Source: Malachius bipustulatus (taxonomy: Eukaryota > Arthropoda > Insecta > Coleoptera > Melyridae). From it: DNA of 64,000 bases. The DNA lies in NCBI GenBank assembly GCA_910589415.1, contig OU342638.1, positions 36,553,579 through 36,617,578 on the forward strand, read 5' to 3'. A program made the translations under genes and the position numbers. Every line of letters starts with the position of its first letter. The first letter of the stretch is position 1. The notes beneath the pieces are model-generated. The model saw only the letters and a program-made list of their open reading frames with translations. It was not told where the DNA came from and did no database searches. Of this stretch, positions 21,892-33,916 are shown one piece after another.

Positions 21892-22690
21892 TCAGCTGCT
21901 GTCGCCGAGAATCTCGACGACGTTCACCTCGTAAATTTGACAGTAGATCTTCTCCTTGTTGTCCATCCGGATGTACTCCAAGTTGAACCGGTACTTCCCC
22001 TCCCAGAAAGGTATCGAGAGAGTCGACGTGTCGAGCACTTGGTTCTTGACTGAGAAGTTTCCCTGCAATTTTTTTTAAATAAACGTACTGATGAGTTCCA
22101 AATAGGACGAAACATGTGTCTACTGTCTACTGCAATTATGTTATTCATCGCTCGTTTAAAAAACGATTACTTACAGGAGGCAAGGGGCATTTGATCGGTT
22201 CCTTGTAACCCATCGATTTGGAATTTTGTATGAAAACCTGCGTGAAATGGGACTCAAGAACTTTGCAGATGTACGGTTGAACCGGTATTAACGGTACTCT
22301 CTCCCATTTTCCGTTTGTTAATTTACCGATGTAAGCTGCTCCCTGGTTAAGATAATTATTTTAGTTATAACGAAACGTTATATATAGTAATTAAAATACT
22401 TACACCAACGTTTTCATCAAACGGACGGATAAAAGTGACGTCATAACTTAACGCTTTGGTGGTTCGATTTATTTTACGATAGACCAGGTTTCTAATGGGA
22501 CTCTCTAACGATTCGTTATCGGGGCAGACTAGGATCTTATCGATATCCACCCGGTATTTATGTCTCATCTAGAAAGATTTATAAGTGATATAACGGGTCG
22601 TTATTTAATTATTATAACATAACTACTTACAAAATTTGATTCCGTATTTACGATGATATAAAAAATTGCTAAGAGCTGATAGAGCTTCAT
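21892..22690 (-). CDS. secreted DUF1091-family-like protein
   Basis: Four exons on the minus strand: 22690-22631, 22568-22404, 22342-22175 and 22062-21892. All introns are phase 0 and short (62, 61 and 112 bp). The product is 187 residues. The N-terminus MKLYQLLAIFYIIVNTES is a clear signal peptide. The mature part has the layout of insect DUF1091 proteins (MD-2-related lipid-recognition-like fold): an early basic segment, a central NGKWERVPLIPVQPYICKVL block with a conserved Cys, a KCPLPPGNF segment, and a C-terminal GKYRFNLEYIRMDNKEKIYCQIYEV strand pair. Family members are secreted or chemosensory-associated proteins of mostly unknown function. The assignment rests on this pattern, not on a search. 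Confidence 0.75.
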
Positions 22691-24057
22691 TTTCAAGCTT
22701 GGCCGTTACAGGATGATCTGCCTGAATCTGAATAATCATCCGTTAATTGCTGATGATGTTAATCTCATAAATACGATTGATCCCTTGTCATTATATAACC
22801 ATTAACTTGTAATCTGTTCCCATTACATCCTCATTATAATAACTGATAACTGATGAGACATAATAATGATACATTTCCTTTATACAGGGTGTTTATTATT
22901 GAACCAATTCATGAAAAGAATAAGAAGACTTATAATTTCTTTATTTAAAAAAAAACTTATGATGAATTTAATAAATATTACAAATTACAACAAACTCTTA
23001 GTGCTAATTCTGACAATAATAAATACTCTTAACTTAATCGTAACGTAAGATATACACAACGTGATTACTTTCTCGAATCTACACACAAGTATAAAAACTC
23101 TTGGGCCGGTTGAAGGAACTGTAATCAACTTGTTGATCAGCTGTTCAAACAACGGGCCGTTAAACATAATCGTAATAATCATAATACACAATTACTTTGG
23201 TACTTAAAATGCCGGTTAACGGTTTAAATAAGAAAAGTCTTAATCGTATCATCCTAAACCTACTAACCAATGAGATTTAAACAGTCGTTTTCATTTTTTA
23301 ATCATAATCAAAAATGTAATGTTCTGCAACAGTCTTTCATTAAGAAAAAAATAAGCATCTATTCACAGCGACTCGATTTGTTCTCTTGTCAAAAGGCGGA
23401 TGCCCTCAACCCTCAATGACACCGCCCGTCGTCTACCCTTAATGAAAACAAGCGCTAACTAGTTTAGATTAATCAATTAATTGTGGTATTGACTGTATTA
23501 ACTGTTGTTATTGAAGACTGTTAAGAAAATATACGACTCATTTTTATGACCAATCATTTTTGAAAAGTATCACAGAAAATAATTTCAAAATCACTTTTTG
23601 ATTAAATCGAACGTAAATTAAAGCCCGGGTTCGTAAACACAAGCGATCGTAACGATCGCTTTAACGAACACTATACTGGACTGAAAGTCTTTCAATTATT
23701 TGTCATTACAAAACGAGATGTTTTTCTTCGCTTTCAGACTAGAAACTTCTCGATTATCGAGTACAATAACAATACGTCTAAAACATAATTTGACTACTGT
23801 TAAATCAAAGAAACAAACGATTGGGGGGGGAGCATCTCGATCAATGGGATCGTTTGAATATTACATAACGATCGATCGAGTTTTTGTTGATGGTAGTGAT
23901 AGGTGATGATGGTGACGGTGACAGCGATTAAATATATTTAATGAAAACATACAAATACGGGACTCCTCAAAACGGATCGTTACTAAACAACCACTCCCCT
24001 GTTCTTCTGTCTTTTCAATATAACTATTATAGATAATAAGAGAGAGAAAAAAAGCGC
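22691..24057. other. intergenic region between DUF1091 gene and TMEM134
   Basis: AT-rich with no gene recognised. One ATACAGGGTGTTTATTATTG word lies at about 22884. A weak palindrome, CGATCGTAACGATCG, lies at about 23644. An ATTAAA near 23936 may end TMEM134. Confidence 0.5.
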
Positions 24058-25158
24058 TTATGTGAATAGTGGTAAGTTGTGGAAATGGTACCCTCTTTTT
24101 CCTTTGGCAGCCAGGTAAATGTAGACGACGTGGTAGGCCCCCGGGACGAAACAGATGAACCCGGCCAGGAGGAACACCGAACCCTGCAGACGGGAATGGG
24201 GCTCCGTCAAAGTCACCATGCCTGCAAAATGAAAATCATCGACGTTAATCCGGGTCGGAAATTTTCACACAATCATCGTACCTGTGGCGAGCAGTCCGAT
24301 GCCGATCACCAGGAGGGTGGCGGCCGCCAAGACCATGCGCCAGTTCTCCCTCACTTTCGGGTGACGGAAGCACGACCGGTACATGTTCTCCTGTCCGGGC
24401 CCCTCGTAGTAGTCCTGGATCAGGGAATCGCTGTCTCTTGACGCATCGTTTGCCAACTTGTAGTTCCTGGTTTGAACAAAATAACAATAATTATTAGTTA
24501 ACGTAGATCAGTATTTCCGCTCCCAGAGTGTTATATAGGGATTCCCCTGCAATTTTAACACACATTTTAGAACATAATACAAGAATTATGCAGAGAAATG
24601 ACACTGGCAGATATATGGACATGACACCACTGTCAGGATCAAAATTTGGCATCGCTGCTGGATTGGAATGAACATAACCTTGAATCATTATAATTAATTA
24701 GCGCTCATCGCGTAGATTTGGCATCACTGCCGTTAATGAGGTTCAAAAAAAATATTAATGAGACCCAGTTGCTGGGATTTGGCATCGGTGCTCATGTTGA
24801 CCTTGAAAAAGATCATTCGCCGAACTCGGCCATATAAATCACCTTCTTTTGATATTTCGAATAATTTCCCCTTTTTAAGGCTTAAGGCCTCACGTGGGCG
24901 GGATAATAATTACCAGATCAGGTTCAATAATTGAATTATCAACCGGTTGATTTCCTTAACGAGATTAAAACCGGCTTACCTTCCGTTCTCGACCTTGACA
25001 GAGGTGCAATCGCCTTGGCCTATGGAGTTGGGTGAAGAGACTGGCGACCTGGGGCCCGTCGCCCCGTACACCTTTATCGCCTCGTCCGTCTCCTCCTCGA
25101 AGGCGTCGTCAATGGAGAACCGCTTCTGCTTCCCGTTGGAGAGGAACTGGGAGGACAT
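24058..25158 (-). CDS. TMEM134: transmembrane protein 134 homologue
   Basis: Three exons on the minus strand: 25158-24980, 24466-24282 and 24221-24058, joining to 175 residues. I chose the ATG giving MSSQFLSNGKQKRFSIDDAFEE because FSIDDAFE lies close to the start in vertebrate TMEM134; an upstream ATG is out of frame and the frame upstream soon hits a stop. The N-terminal half is cytosolic and Ser-rich. Two membrane segments follow (WRMVLAAATLLVIGIGLLA and SVFLLAGFICFVPGAYHVVY), then the family's conserved AAKGKRGYHFHNLPLF tail. TMEM134 proteins are small two-pass proteins of the endomembrane/perinuclear system with little known biochemistry. An upstream non-coding exon is possible. Confidence 0.88.
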
Positions 25159-26000
25159 CGCGGCTGCTGCTTGCTTGTGAACGTCTTCCGAGCCTTCCGA
25201 ATGGACAGCCTGGTGCCAGTTCAAGTCATTCTTCTTTACCTGATCAACAATTCCGACGATAATTAATTATTATTCACAGACGTGGGACGGATTACTTTTC
25301 GTTCTAGCACTGGCCACTTCGAAACTGCACTACTTGTACGGCGACTGCGGTTACTTAATTGTATGCAAATTAACGGACAGACGTGCTCTGGTAATTAATG
25401 CATTTGTGTATTTATTTATTTTTGCAATACAACGCGAATTTGTTTTCTTTTATGCTAAATAATCTAAACAATAATTTTTATAAACGTCAGATACTATGAT
25501 ACTAAATATTGAACTGATTGACAATTGACATGTCTTTTAAACGTAATAAAGAGATCGCTTATTCTGGAAATGTCAAAAGTCAATTATGACGTTTTGATGT
25601 AAAAATTATTACAGCAGGCGTTTCATGACGTCATATGGAGAGTAAATATTGATCATGAAATGTTATAAATAATTATCTTAATCCAATGAAATGAAAAATT
25701 AAAGTTAAAGCGCTTCTGGTTTTGCAATTTAATTTCAACCAGTTTTAAATTTAAAACGGTCCTAATTCAATTACGTTATTATGTATTTTTAAGTAATACC
25801 GTTTATATCTACTAAATTGAGATGGATGATTAATTAATTAGTTAAAAAAATCGTTTGGGGAGACGGATATGTGATTGAATACTAAATAGGGTTTCAAAAT
25901 TTTATTATCTCCCCTTTTTAATACATTTATTCACAATCTTTAACCTAAAAATTTTTATTTGGGTCTTTGGGGTCACTTTCAGAATTTAATATATGGATAC
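25159..26000. other. AT-rich upstream flank of TMEM134
   Basis: No gene is seen. It includes an inverted copy of the CRE word (25627-25644, minus strand) and TGTCAA-rich sequence at about 25515-25600. It ends with the GGATAC that borders the foldback element. Confidence 0.5.
25625..25644 (-). promoter_or_regulatory. CRE-containing dispersed word, copy 6 (minus strand)
   Basis: On the minus strand it reads ACTCTCCATATGACGTCATG, lying about 470 bp upstream of the TMEM134 ATG and on the same strand as that gene. Confidence 0.45.
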
Positions 26001-26040
26001 TACGAAGGCGTAGAAGCGCCACACGAGTTTTATTTTTAAA

Positions 26041-26384
26041 ATTCCGAGTTTAAACTCGGAATTCCGACTTTAAACTCGGAATTCCGACTTTAAACTCGGA
26101 ATTCCGACTTTGAACTCGGAATTCCGACTTTGAACTCGGAATTCCGACTTTAAACTCGGAATTCCGACTTTGAACTCGGAATTCCGAGTTTAAACTCGGA
26201 ATTCCGAGTTTAAAGTCGGAATTCTTAGTTTGAACTCGGAATTCCGAGTTTAAAGTCGGAATTCCGAGTTTAAAGTCGGAATTCCGAGATTAAACTCGGA
26301 ATTCCGAGATTAAACTCGGAATTCCGAGATTAAAGTCGGAATTCCGAGATTAAACTCGGAATTCCGAGATTAAACTCGGAATTA
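26041..26384. repeat. left 20-bp palindromic subrepeats of foldback element
   Basis: About 17 tandem 20-bp units of GGAATTCCGAGTTTAAACTC type. The unit is two palindromes in a row (GGAATTCC and GAGTTTAAACTC); variants with GACTTT or AAAGTC break the second one. Confidence 0.95.
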
Positions 26385-26605
26385 GGGGCGGGCCTAGCAG
26401 GTGTGCTATGATTGGCCCGCACGCAGGCGGCAAGTTCATAGGGGCTGCGGGCGGAAGTAAAAATCCGATCATAAATCATAACAATAACAAAAAGTATCAA
26501 AATATCATGATAGACTTAGTTATTACAGTGTAGCACAAACATTGCCTTCATAGTATTAAGTTCTGAATCCATACTGCACTAAATTTTTAATCCATCGATA
26601 GTCAC

Positions 26606-26722
26606 TGGCTTGTTCCCCGGCATTATAGCCATCCTATGTATTTTCTTATGAAAAAGGGCGGATAATTTTCAGTCGTCCTTGCGGACGCCGAATATCTTAG
26701 GATGGCTCTGGCCGGGGAACAA
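26606..26722. repeat. short inverted-repeat (MITE-like) insert within the left arm
   Basis: TTGTTCCCCGGC...AGCCATCCTA is followed about 60 bp later by TAGGATGGCT...GCCGGGGAACAA, an imperfect hairpin. It is mirrored in the right arm at about 31220-31336, so it was present before the arms became paired. Confidence 0.7.
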
Positions 26723-28361
26723 CCCGATTCAGCTTGTTTTATAATAAAAGTTTATAACGAAGGCTTTGACCATATTGAGACTAGATGTTGGCTCTAACGT
26801 AACTCCATTCAACTCTACAGGGTGTTTCACCAGCAGACCGACATAGCTTAGGTAGGTATTATAAGTTTTTCAAGTCGATTCGGGATCTGGTATTGAAATT
26901 ATTCTTAGACCCTTCCATCGGATGGAATTTAATGAAATTTCGTAGATATGCTCTGCTAATGACACCTAATACCTCGCATTTTTCTTCGATTCGAAAACTG
27001 CAGGACCGTACTTAATTTTTCAGGTCTCTATCGGTTTTCTTAAAAAGTTCACCCTGTATTATGCATTTTCTTCAAAGTTTAGTACCATTTTCTACATGAA
27101 AATTGCTACAATTGCGGTAAAAAATTACTTTGCACTATTAAACTGAATTGAGAAGAAAATGAAAAATTTTTAGTTTTTTCAGAATTTCAATTTATGGTTG
27201 TTACTAATTTTCGAAAACCCAAATGTGATTTTTTTAAACTTATGTATTTTGTTGCTATTTCGAATAAATTTGCTTGATCTACAGATTTAGCCAAGATTAG
27301 GAACCACTCTAGATTTTTTCGAGCTAACAATAAGTTTTAATAAGAAAAACAGGTAAAAGAAGAAATGGTAATTTTGCTGATAACCCATAACAACACATAA
27401 GCGTTTAAAAAATACAATTTTAGCACATAAACAAATAAGCGAAACAGAAAGAAAAATATCAAAAAAGTATGGTGGCCTGTTTGAACATTATCTGCACTGA
27501 ATTGCAGTTTTTCTTCCCAAAATTTGTGTTGATATTTTTCTTTCTGTTTCGCTTATGTACTTATTTGTTTATGTGTTAATGTGCTAAATTGTGTTACTTA
27601 TACGCTTATATATGTTTGTTTGTCATTAAAATTACCATATCTTCGTTCAGTTGGTGTTCTTATTAAAACTTGAGTTTTTTCTTGTTAAAACTTATTTTTA
27701 GCTCTAAAAAAATCTATAACTTTCACTAATCTTGGCTAAATCTGCAGATCAAGCAAGGTTATTTGAAATAACTACAAAATATTTATGCAAGTTTTAAGAA
27801 ATAACATTAACTCGGAATTCCGAGTTTAAACTCGGAGCCTAGCCTATTTGCCGTCTATGTGGCGATACAAAAATTGCCGCCCCTCGCCCCCCTCTTAAGA
27901 AGAAATGTCTACCAATGGGAGGGCAAAAACCAATTTTTTGTAGGTAAAAATTAAACACCAATAGAAACGTTATTTTAGATTAGGTAAGTTCTGCTGCACC
28001 GCGGGGCTTATTGGTGCGAAATATATCCCCCGAAAATCAGGGGGGTTCGAGAAATTATTTTGAAAAAACAAGTGCGAAAATGTTAATCACACTAAGCAAT
28101 AACAACATTCATACTGGTAGATTTTAGCGTTACCGGACAATATATGTATAGGGTGTTTCACCAGCAGACCGACATAGCTTAAGGGTTGGTGTAGGTTTTC
28201 AAGATAATGATTCGGGATCTGGTTTTGAAATTTTTCTGAGGCCCTTCGTTTCGATGTTACAGGGTGATTCATGCATTTTGCCGAAATTTTTGATGAGCAG
28301 TATCTTTTGAACGAATTGATAGAATTTATGGAAATTTGGTATATATGCTCTGCTAATGATA

Positions 28362-29865
28362 ATAATAATAATAATAATAATAACATTTATTGCCCAACAG
28401 ATACATGATCCAATTACAGGACAATTTTATATAAACACAATAACAATCAATAATAAGTACAACAATTGTGTGAACAAAATAAAGACAAAAAAAAAAGTAC
28501 AGTGCATACACGGTGAACAACAACCCAAGATTAGAGGCTTCGGATGGACACAGCCAAAACAGTAGGCAAACTATCCGCATTAAAATCGCAATTTCTAGAT
28601 ATTTTGTTGATACAGGCCGACATAAAATATACAGGCGATCTCAACAGTACATTGGTTTTAGCCACTCGTAAGGCAAAGGTTTTTTCATTAGAGGCGAGTT
28701 AAGACGTGGCACATGGAAATTAAAAAGCGACAACAATGGGGAGCAGTCAATCCGATCATGAAAGAGGCAGTACAAAAACCTGAGAGCTGCGAGTCCACGA
28801 CGTTTCTGAAGCAAATGCAGATCATATTGATCTAGTATCAGGTTATAATCAAATCCCCTGGGGAGATACCTCCCACACTCTTTAAAATTGAGCTGTCTCA
28901 AAAACCTCCTCTGCACTCGTTCTAGCTGAGCAATCTGACAGTAGTAATAGGGCGACCAAACCACACTGCAGTATTCCACCTTCGACCTAACGTATGAAAA
29001 ATATAGTATCTTTAACGAATGTATGCTGTCAAAGTCGCTGCAGCTTCTGTTTATGAAACCAAGCATTCTTACAGCCGATTTGGTAATATATGCAACATGC
29101 TCAGAGAAAGACAGACTAATATCAAAAATAACACCAAGATCTTTTATAGAATTTGTACGTATGAAGGGAACGGACCCGAAACTGTAATCAAAGATTAAGC
29201 CTTTCTTTTTGCTTGTATAGGAGACCACCCTGCATTTCTGCACATTCATATAAAGATTGTTGTGCCCACACCACTGATGCAACCGTTCAACATCATTTTG
29301 CAACATCCGAGCATCATCCACATCAGTGATCACAGAAAAAATTTTGAGATCGTCTGCAAAGAGCAGCTTATCAGATCTAATGACATCGGTAATGTCATTA
29401 ATAAAAATTAAGAAAAGTAGCGGCCCCAAGTTTGACCCCTGGGGTACACCAGAAGTGGGTGAGAAAGTATCCGAGATATGACCATTGTATAGGACACGTT
29501 GCTGTCTGTTAGACAAATATGAAGTGAAGAACGACAGCAGCCGCGAAGTAAACCCAAACCGTTCCAGTTTCCTCAACAGAACTTCATGATCGATCCGATC
29601 AAACGCCTTCGAAAAGTCGGTGTAAACTACATCCACCTGCGCCTGACCATCTAAAGCATCAGCCACAAATTGCGTGAAGCAAGCCAGGTTAGTGACTGTA
29701 GACCGCCCTTCCATAAAACCATGTTGGCAGGGAGAAACTGACTGAGAGATCACAGGATAGATGCGAGAGTACAACGACATCTCAAATATCTTGGCGAAGT
29801 TATTCAAGATTGAGATGGGTCTATAATTGGCTATGAGAGTTGAGTCCCCACTTTTTTTTTGATAC
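28362..29865 (-). mobile_element. 5'-truncated non-LTR retrotransposon (CR1/Jockey-group LINE)
   Basis: A 1.5-kb insert on the minus strand with an uninterrupted frame of about 408 codons (29867-28641), the C-terminal half of a LINE reverse transcriptase. RT landmarks are YRPISILN, the catalytic TDFSKAFD, SGVPQGSNLGPLLF and LLFADDLKIF; a thumb-like C-terminus follows. The 3' end has AATAAA and an (ATT)n tail. The hexamer ATGATA flanks it (28356-28361 and 29866-29871), a target-site duplication. The lack of stops suggests a recent insertion. Endonuclease and ORF1 are absent because of 5' truncation. Confidence 0.9.
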
Positions 29866-31556
29866 ATGATACTTAATACCTCGCATTTTTCGTCGATTCG
29901 AAAACTGCAGGGCCGTAGTTAATTTTTTAGGTCTCTATCGGTTTTGTCAAAAAGTTCACCCTGCATGTATTTTTTCAAAGTTTACTTTAAACCATTTTCT
30001 AAAACGACATTAAAAATGCTACAATTGCGGTAAAAATAATTACTGGCACCATTACACTGAATCGAGAGCAAAATAAAAACTTTTAGATTTTTCAGCATTT
30101 CAATGCATGTTTGTTAATGCATTTTCGAAAAATCAAATGTTATTTCTTAAAACTTCCATAAACATTTTGTAGTTATTTCAAATAAACTTGCTTGATCTGC
30201 AGATTTAGCCAAGATTAGTGAAAGTTATAGATTTTTTTAGAGCTAAAAATAAGTTTTAACAAGAAAAAACTCAAGTTTTAATAAGAACACCAACTGAACG
30301 AAGATATGGTAATTTTAATGACAAACAAACATATAAGCGTATAAGTAACACAATTTAGCACATTAACACATAAACAAATAAGTACATAAGCGAAACAGAA
30401 AGAAAAATATCAACACAAATTTTGGGAAGAAAAACTGCAATTCAGTGCAGATAATGTTCAAACAGGCCACCATACTTTTTTGATATTTTTCTTTCTGTTT
30501 CGCTTATTTGTTTATGTGCTAAAATTGTATTTTTTAAACGCTTATGTGTTGTTATGGGTTATCAGCAAAATTACCATTTCTTCTTTTACCTGTTTTTCTT
30601 ATTAAAACTTATTGTTAGCTCGAAAAAATCTAGAGTGGTTCCTAATCTTGGCTAAATCTGTAGATCAAGCAAATTTATTCGAAATAGCAACAAAATACAT
30701 AAGTTTAAAAAAATCACATTTGGGTTTTCGAAAATTAGTAACAACCATAAATTGAAATTCTGAAAAAACTAAAAATTTTTCATTTTCTTCTCAATTCAGT
30801 TTAATAGTGCAAAGTAATTTTTTACCGCAATTGTAGCAATTTTCATGTAGAAAATGGTACTAAACTTTGAAGAAAATGCATAATACAGGGTGAACTTTTT
30901 AAGAAAACCGATAGAGACCTGAAAAATTAAGTACGGTCCTGCAGTTTTCGAATCGAAGAAAAATGCGAGGTATTAGGTGTCATTAGCAGAGCATATCTAC
31001 GAAATTTCATTAAATTCCATCCGATGGAAGGGTCTAAGAATAATTTCAATACCAGATCCCGAATCGACTTGAAAAACTTATAATACCTACCTAAGCTATG
31101 TCGGTCTGCTGGTGAAACACCCTGTAGAGTTGAATGGAGTTACGTTAGAGCCAACATCTAGTCTCAATATGGTCAAAGCCTTCGTTATAAACTTTTATTA
31201 TAAAACAAGCTGAATCGGGTTGTTCCCCGGCCAGAGCCATCCTAAGATATTCGGCGTCCGCAAGGACGACTGAAAATTATCCGCCCTTTTTCATAAGAAA
31301 ATACATAGGATGGCTATAATGCCGGGGAACAAGCCAGTGACTATCGATGGATTAAAAATTTAGTGCAGTATGGATTCAGAACTTAATACTATGAAGGCAA
31401 TGTTTGTGCTACACTGTAATAACTAAGTCTATCATGATATTTTGATACTTTTTGTTATTGTTATGATTTATGATCGGATTTTTACTTCCGCCCGCAGCCC
31501 CTATGAACTTGCCGCCTGCGTGCGGGCCAATCATAGCACACCTGCTAGGCCCGCCC

Positions 31557-31782
31557 CTAATTCCGAGTTTAATCTCGGAATTCCGACTTTAAACTCGGAA
31601 TTCCGAGTTTAAACTCGGAATTCCGAGTTCAAAGTCGGAATTCCGAGTTTAAAGTCGGAATTCCGAGTTCAAAGTCGGAATTCCGAGTTTAAAGTCGGAA
31701 TTCTTAGTTTGAACTCGGAATTCCGAGTTTAAAGTCGGAATTCCGAGTTTAAAGTCGGAATTCCGAGTTTAAACTCGGAATT
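31557..31782. repeat. right 20-bp palindromic subrepeats of foldback element
   Basis: About 11 units of the same 20-bp repeat, in the mirror position of the left block. The two blocks have expanded or contracted independently since the arms were last equalised. Confidence 0.95.
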
Positions 31783-32106
31783 TTAAAAATAAAACTCGTG
31801 TGGCGCTTCTACGCCTTCGTAGGATACATAGTTAAGAAAGTATTTATTTCTCGTTAGATTAGATTAGATTTATCGTAAGTGGACCATTGTGACACCTCCA
31901 CTGCGACCGAAGGTCTATTGTGACTCTATTTCTCGCTAAGTACAATAATTTAAAAATATGATAAGATTCGCTTCCGGCTTCCTAAAATACAAATAGCAAT
32001 TTTCATATAGCCTTTACACTATATTAACCATTAAAATGACATCTTATACTTTTTTGTAAGAATTTTTCCTCAAATATTAGGGTAAAATCGAATGGGTTCT
32101 TGTTAA

Positions 32107-32163
32107 GGTACCTGTATTACCGACACTAACGCAGTAGACGTCAGTGTCGGTAGTACAGGTACC
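32107..32163. repeat. perfect-class short hairpin
   Basis: Arms of 21 bp (GGTACCTGTATTACCGACACT at 32107-32127 and its complement at 32143-32163) match with one mismatch, around a 15-nt loop. It could be a relic of a small inverted-repeat element or a structured RNA. Confidence 0.75.
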
Positions 32164-32349
32164 CTCTAGTTCTTGCTATCATACTAACAGTTCCAATAAC
32201 ATATTATGTTTTCTCTGTTTATTCTATAATCATTCTTACTTTATTATTCTTAATAAAATAATAAATATCAGCATTTTTTCAAACGGTCTGGTTATACAGG
32301 CTGTTTAAAAAAAAAAGGTGGCCTCGTTGCTAGGATTGGAAAAACTATA

Positions 32350-32826
32350 AAAAATAAGTAGGGTTAGGTTAGTAAAAAAAATTATACACTTTTTACGATG
32401 TAATGTTGTTGACGATACAAAATTGACTCTTAATAAAAGTCCGTTTTTCATTACCAACTGAGTAGGTAATTTAATACTTACTTTTAGAATACCAACATCA
32501 TTACTATACTTATTATTTTCAAATCAAGATATTCCGAAAAAGGTATACAGTATCGAGTTTTAAAAAGAGTACCAAAGTTGTAAAATTTAATAATGTTTAA
32601 GTTCACGTAAAATTTTGATTCGATGAAAACCTAACCTCAAAAAAAGTAATGTTTATAAAACTATCGGTACACGAACCTCGTAACTAGCGCCCCCTAGAGA
32701 GTCAGATAATAAAAACGAATTCATGAGATGTGTCAACTTCCAAAACATATTCATACATGACATCGTAAAAAGTGTATAATTTTTTTTACAAAAATTTATT
32801 GCATCCTAGCCCTATTTATTTTTCAT
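32350..32826. repeat. MITE-like inverted repeat, about 0.5 kb
   Basis: The left arm (about 32350-32405) and right arm (about 32756-32826) share ATTATACACTTTTTACGATG and flanking A/T-rich and TAGGG-like sequence in opposite orientation. There is no coding capacity between them. Exact ends and target duplication were not resolved. Confidence 0.6.
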
Positions 32827-33916
32827 TGTCTACCTATCCTAGAAAAATGACAATTTTTTTAAACATTTTATATACTATTATTATACAATAATTCAGCTAT
32901 TTTCCGCTTGTTCTTCAGCTTCATCAAGTTATAATTACAACACAATGAATAGTTTTTAATTTATTACGTTTTTAAATTTAGCCTGAAAATGGCGTAATTT
33001 AAGGAGCGTTAGTATAACGGTTACTTGAACGCGCAAGATTATTAGAGTCTTCTGTCATTTTCAACTATTCATGTCATCAATCGCTAAATGTTAAATGTCA
33101 ATGTCATTGGGGTTGTCAATCAATAATATAGGTTAGAATTTAAAATTTAAACACCAAATTGATTGATACAAACAAAAATTACGAATTTAAATAGTTTATG
33201 AATTTTATAACGAACTAATTATTAGGTAATTTGCTTAAAGTTAGTGTTTCCAAGCCACCGAGACACCTTAAAGTGAAATTTCACCCTTTAACAGTGATCT
33301 AATTATGTAGGAAGTGAAGGGGGCCCAGTGAAAAGTTCAATAGTCAATAGTTCCAATAATAGAAGAAGGTAAGTCATTTTAAATTAAGCAATTATATTGT
33401 TCTTATCGATTTACATTGATTGATTTGTAAAACATTAATTGAGGACGTAATTAAGGAAGTAAGAAAGTAATTGGTAGACCAGAATTTGAGAGCAACTCTT
33501 GGCTGTTTCCCCAAAATGAGCCCCAAATTTAAGCCGACTTTTTGAGAAAGAAGACCCTCCCAAATCAGAGACAATTTATAAGCAAATCACACTTTATTTC
33601 GCATCAGTACAGAACAGATCAATACCCGTATTCACAAACAAATCGTTATGACATCTGACTTGTTAAATTTTAATTCCGCTAGGTATCTGATTGGCCGAAA
33701 ATTTACTTCAGCTCCAGCTCCACCCCCTTTATAATTATTATAAAATAAATAGTACAAAATTTAACGAGTCTACTTTGTGTGAATACGGACATATAATACA
33801 TTTTGATTATTATTTGATATAAAAAGTTGAAGTAAGTATAACCGTTACCGCCCACCCTATCCTAAAGCAGCCCGGCCCTGGGAATATTTACAAAACAAAG
33901 CGACGCAAACGATCGA

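Larger units (their letters stand above)
26001..31821. mobile_element. foldback-type transposable element with long inverted arms
   Basis: The ends are perfect inverted copies beginning TACGAAGGCGTAGAAGCGCC. The left arm (26001-27808, 1.81 kb) and right arm (30136-31821, 1.69 kb) stay near-identical throughout. Their length difference matches about six 20-bp subunits. The hexamer GGATAC flanks both ends (25995-26000 and 31822-31827), a probable target duplication. No transposase is seen in the centre, so the element is non-autonomous. Drosophila FB and Galileo elements share this architecture, but homology to them is not shown. Confidence 0.9.
31822..33916. other. intergenic region between foldback element and forked-like gene
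   Basis: No gene is supported. It holds a tight hairpin at 32107-32163 and a pair of longer inverted segments (about 32350-32405 and 32756-32826). A TGTCA-rich patch lies at about 33050-33120. A minus-strand AATAAA lies at 33593-33598 and may terminate the next gene. Confidence 0.5.
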
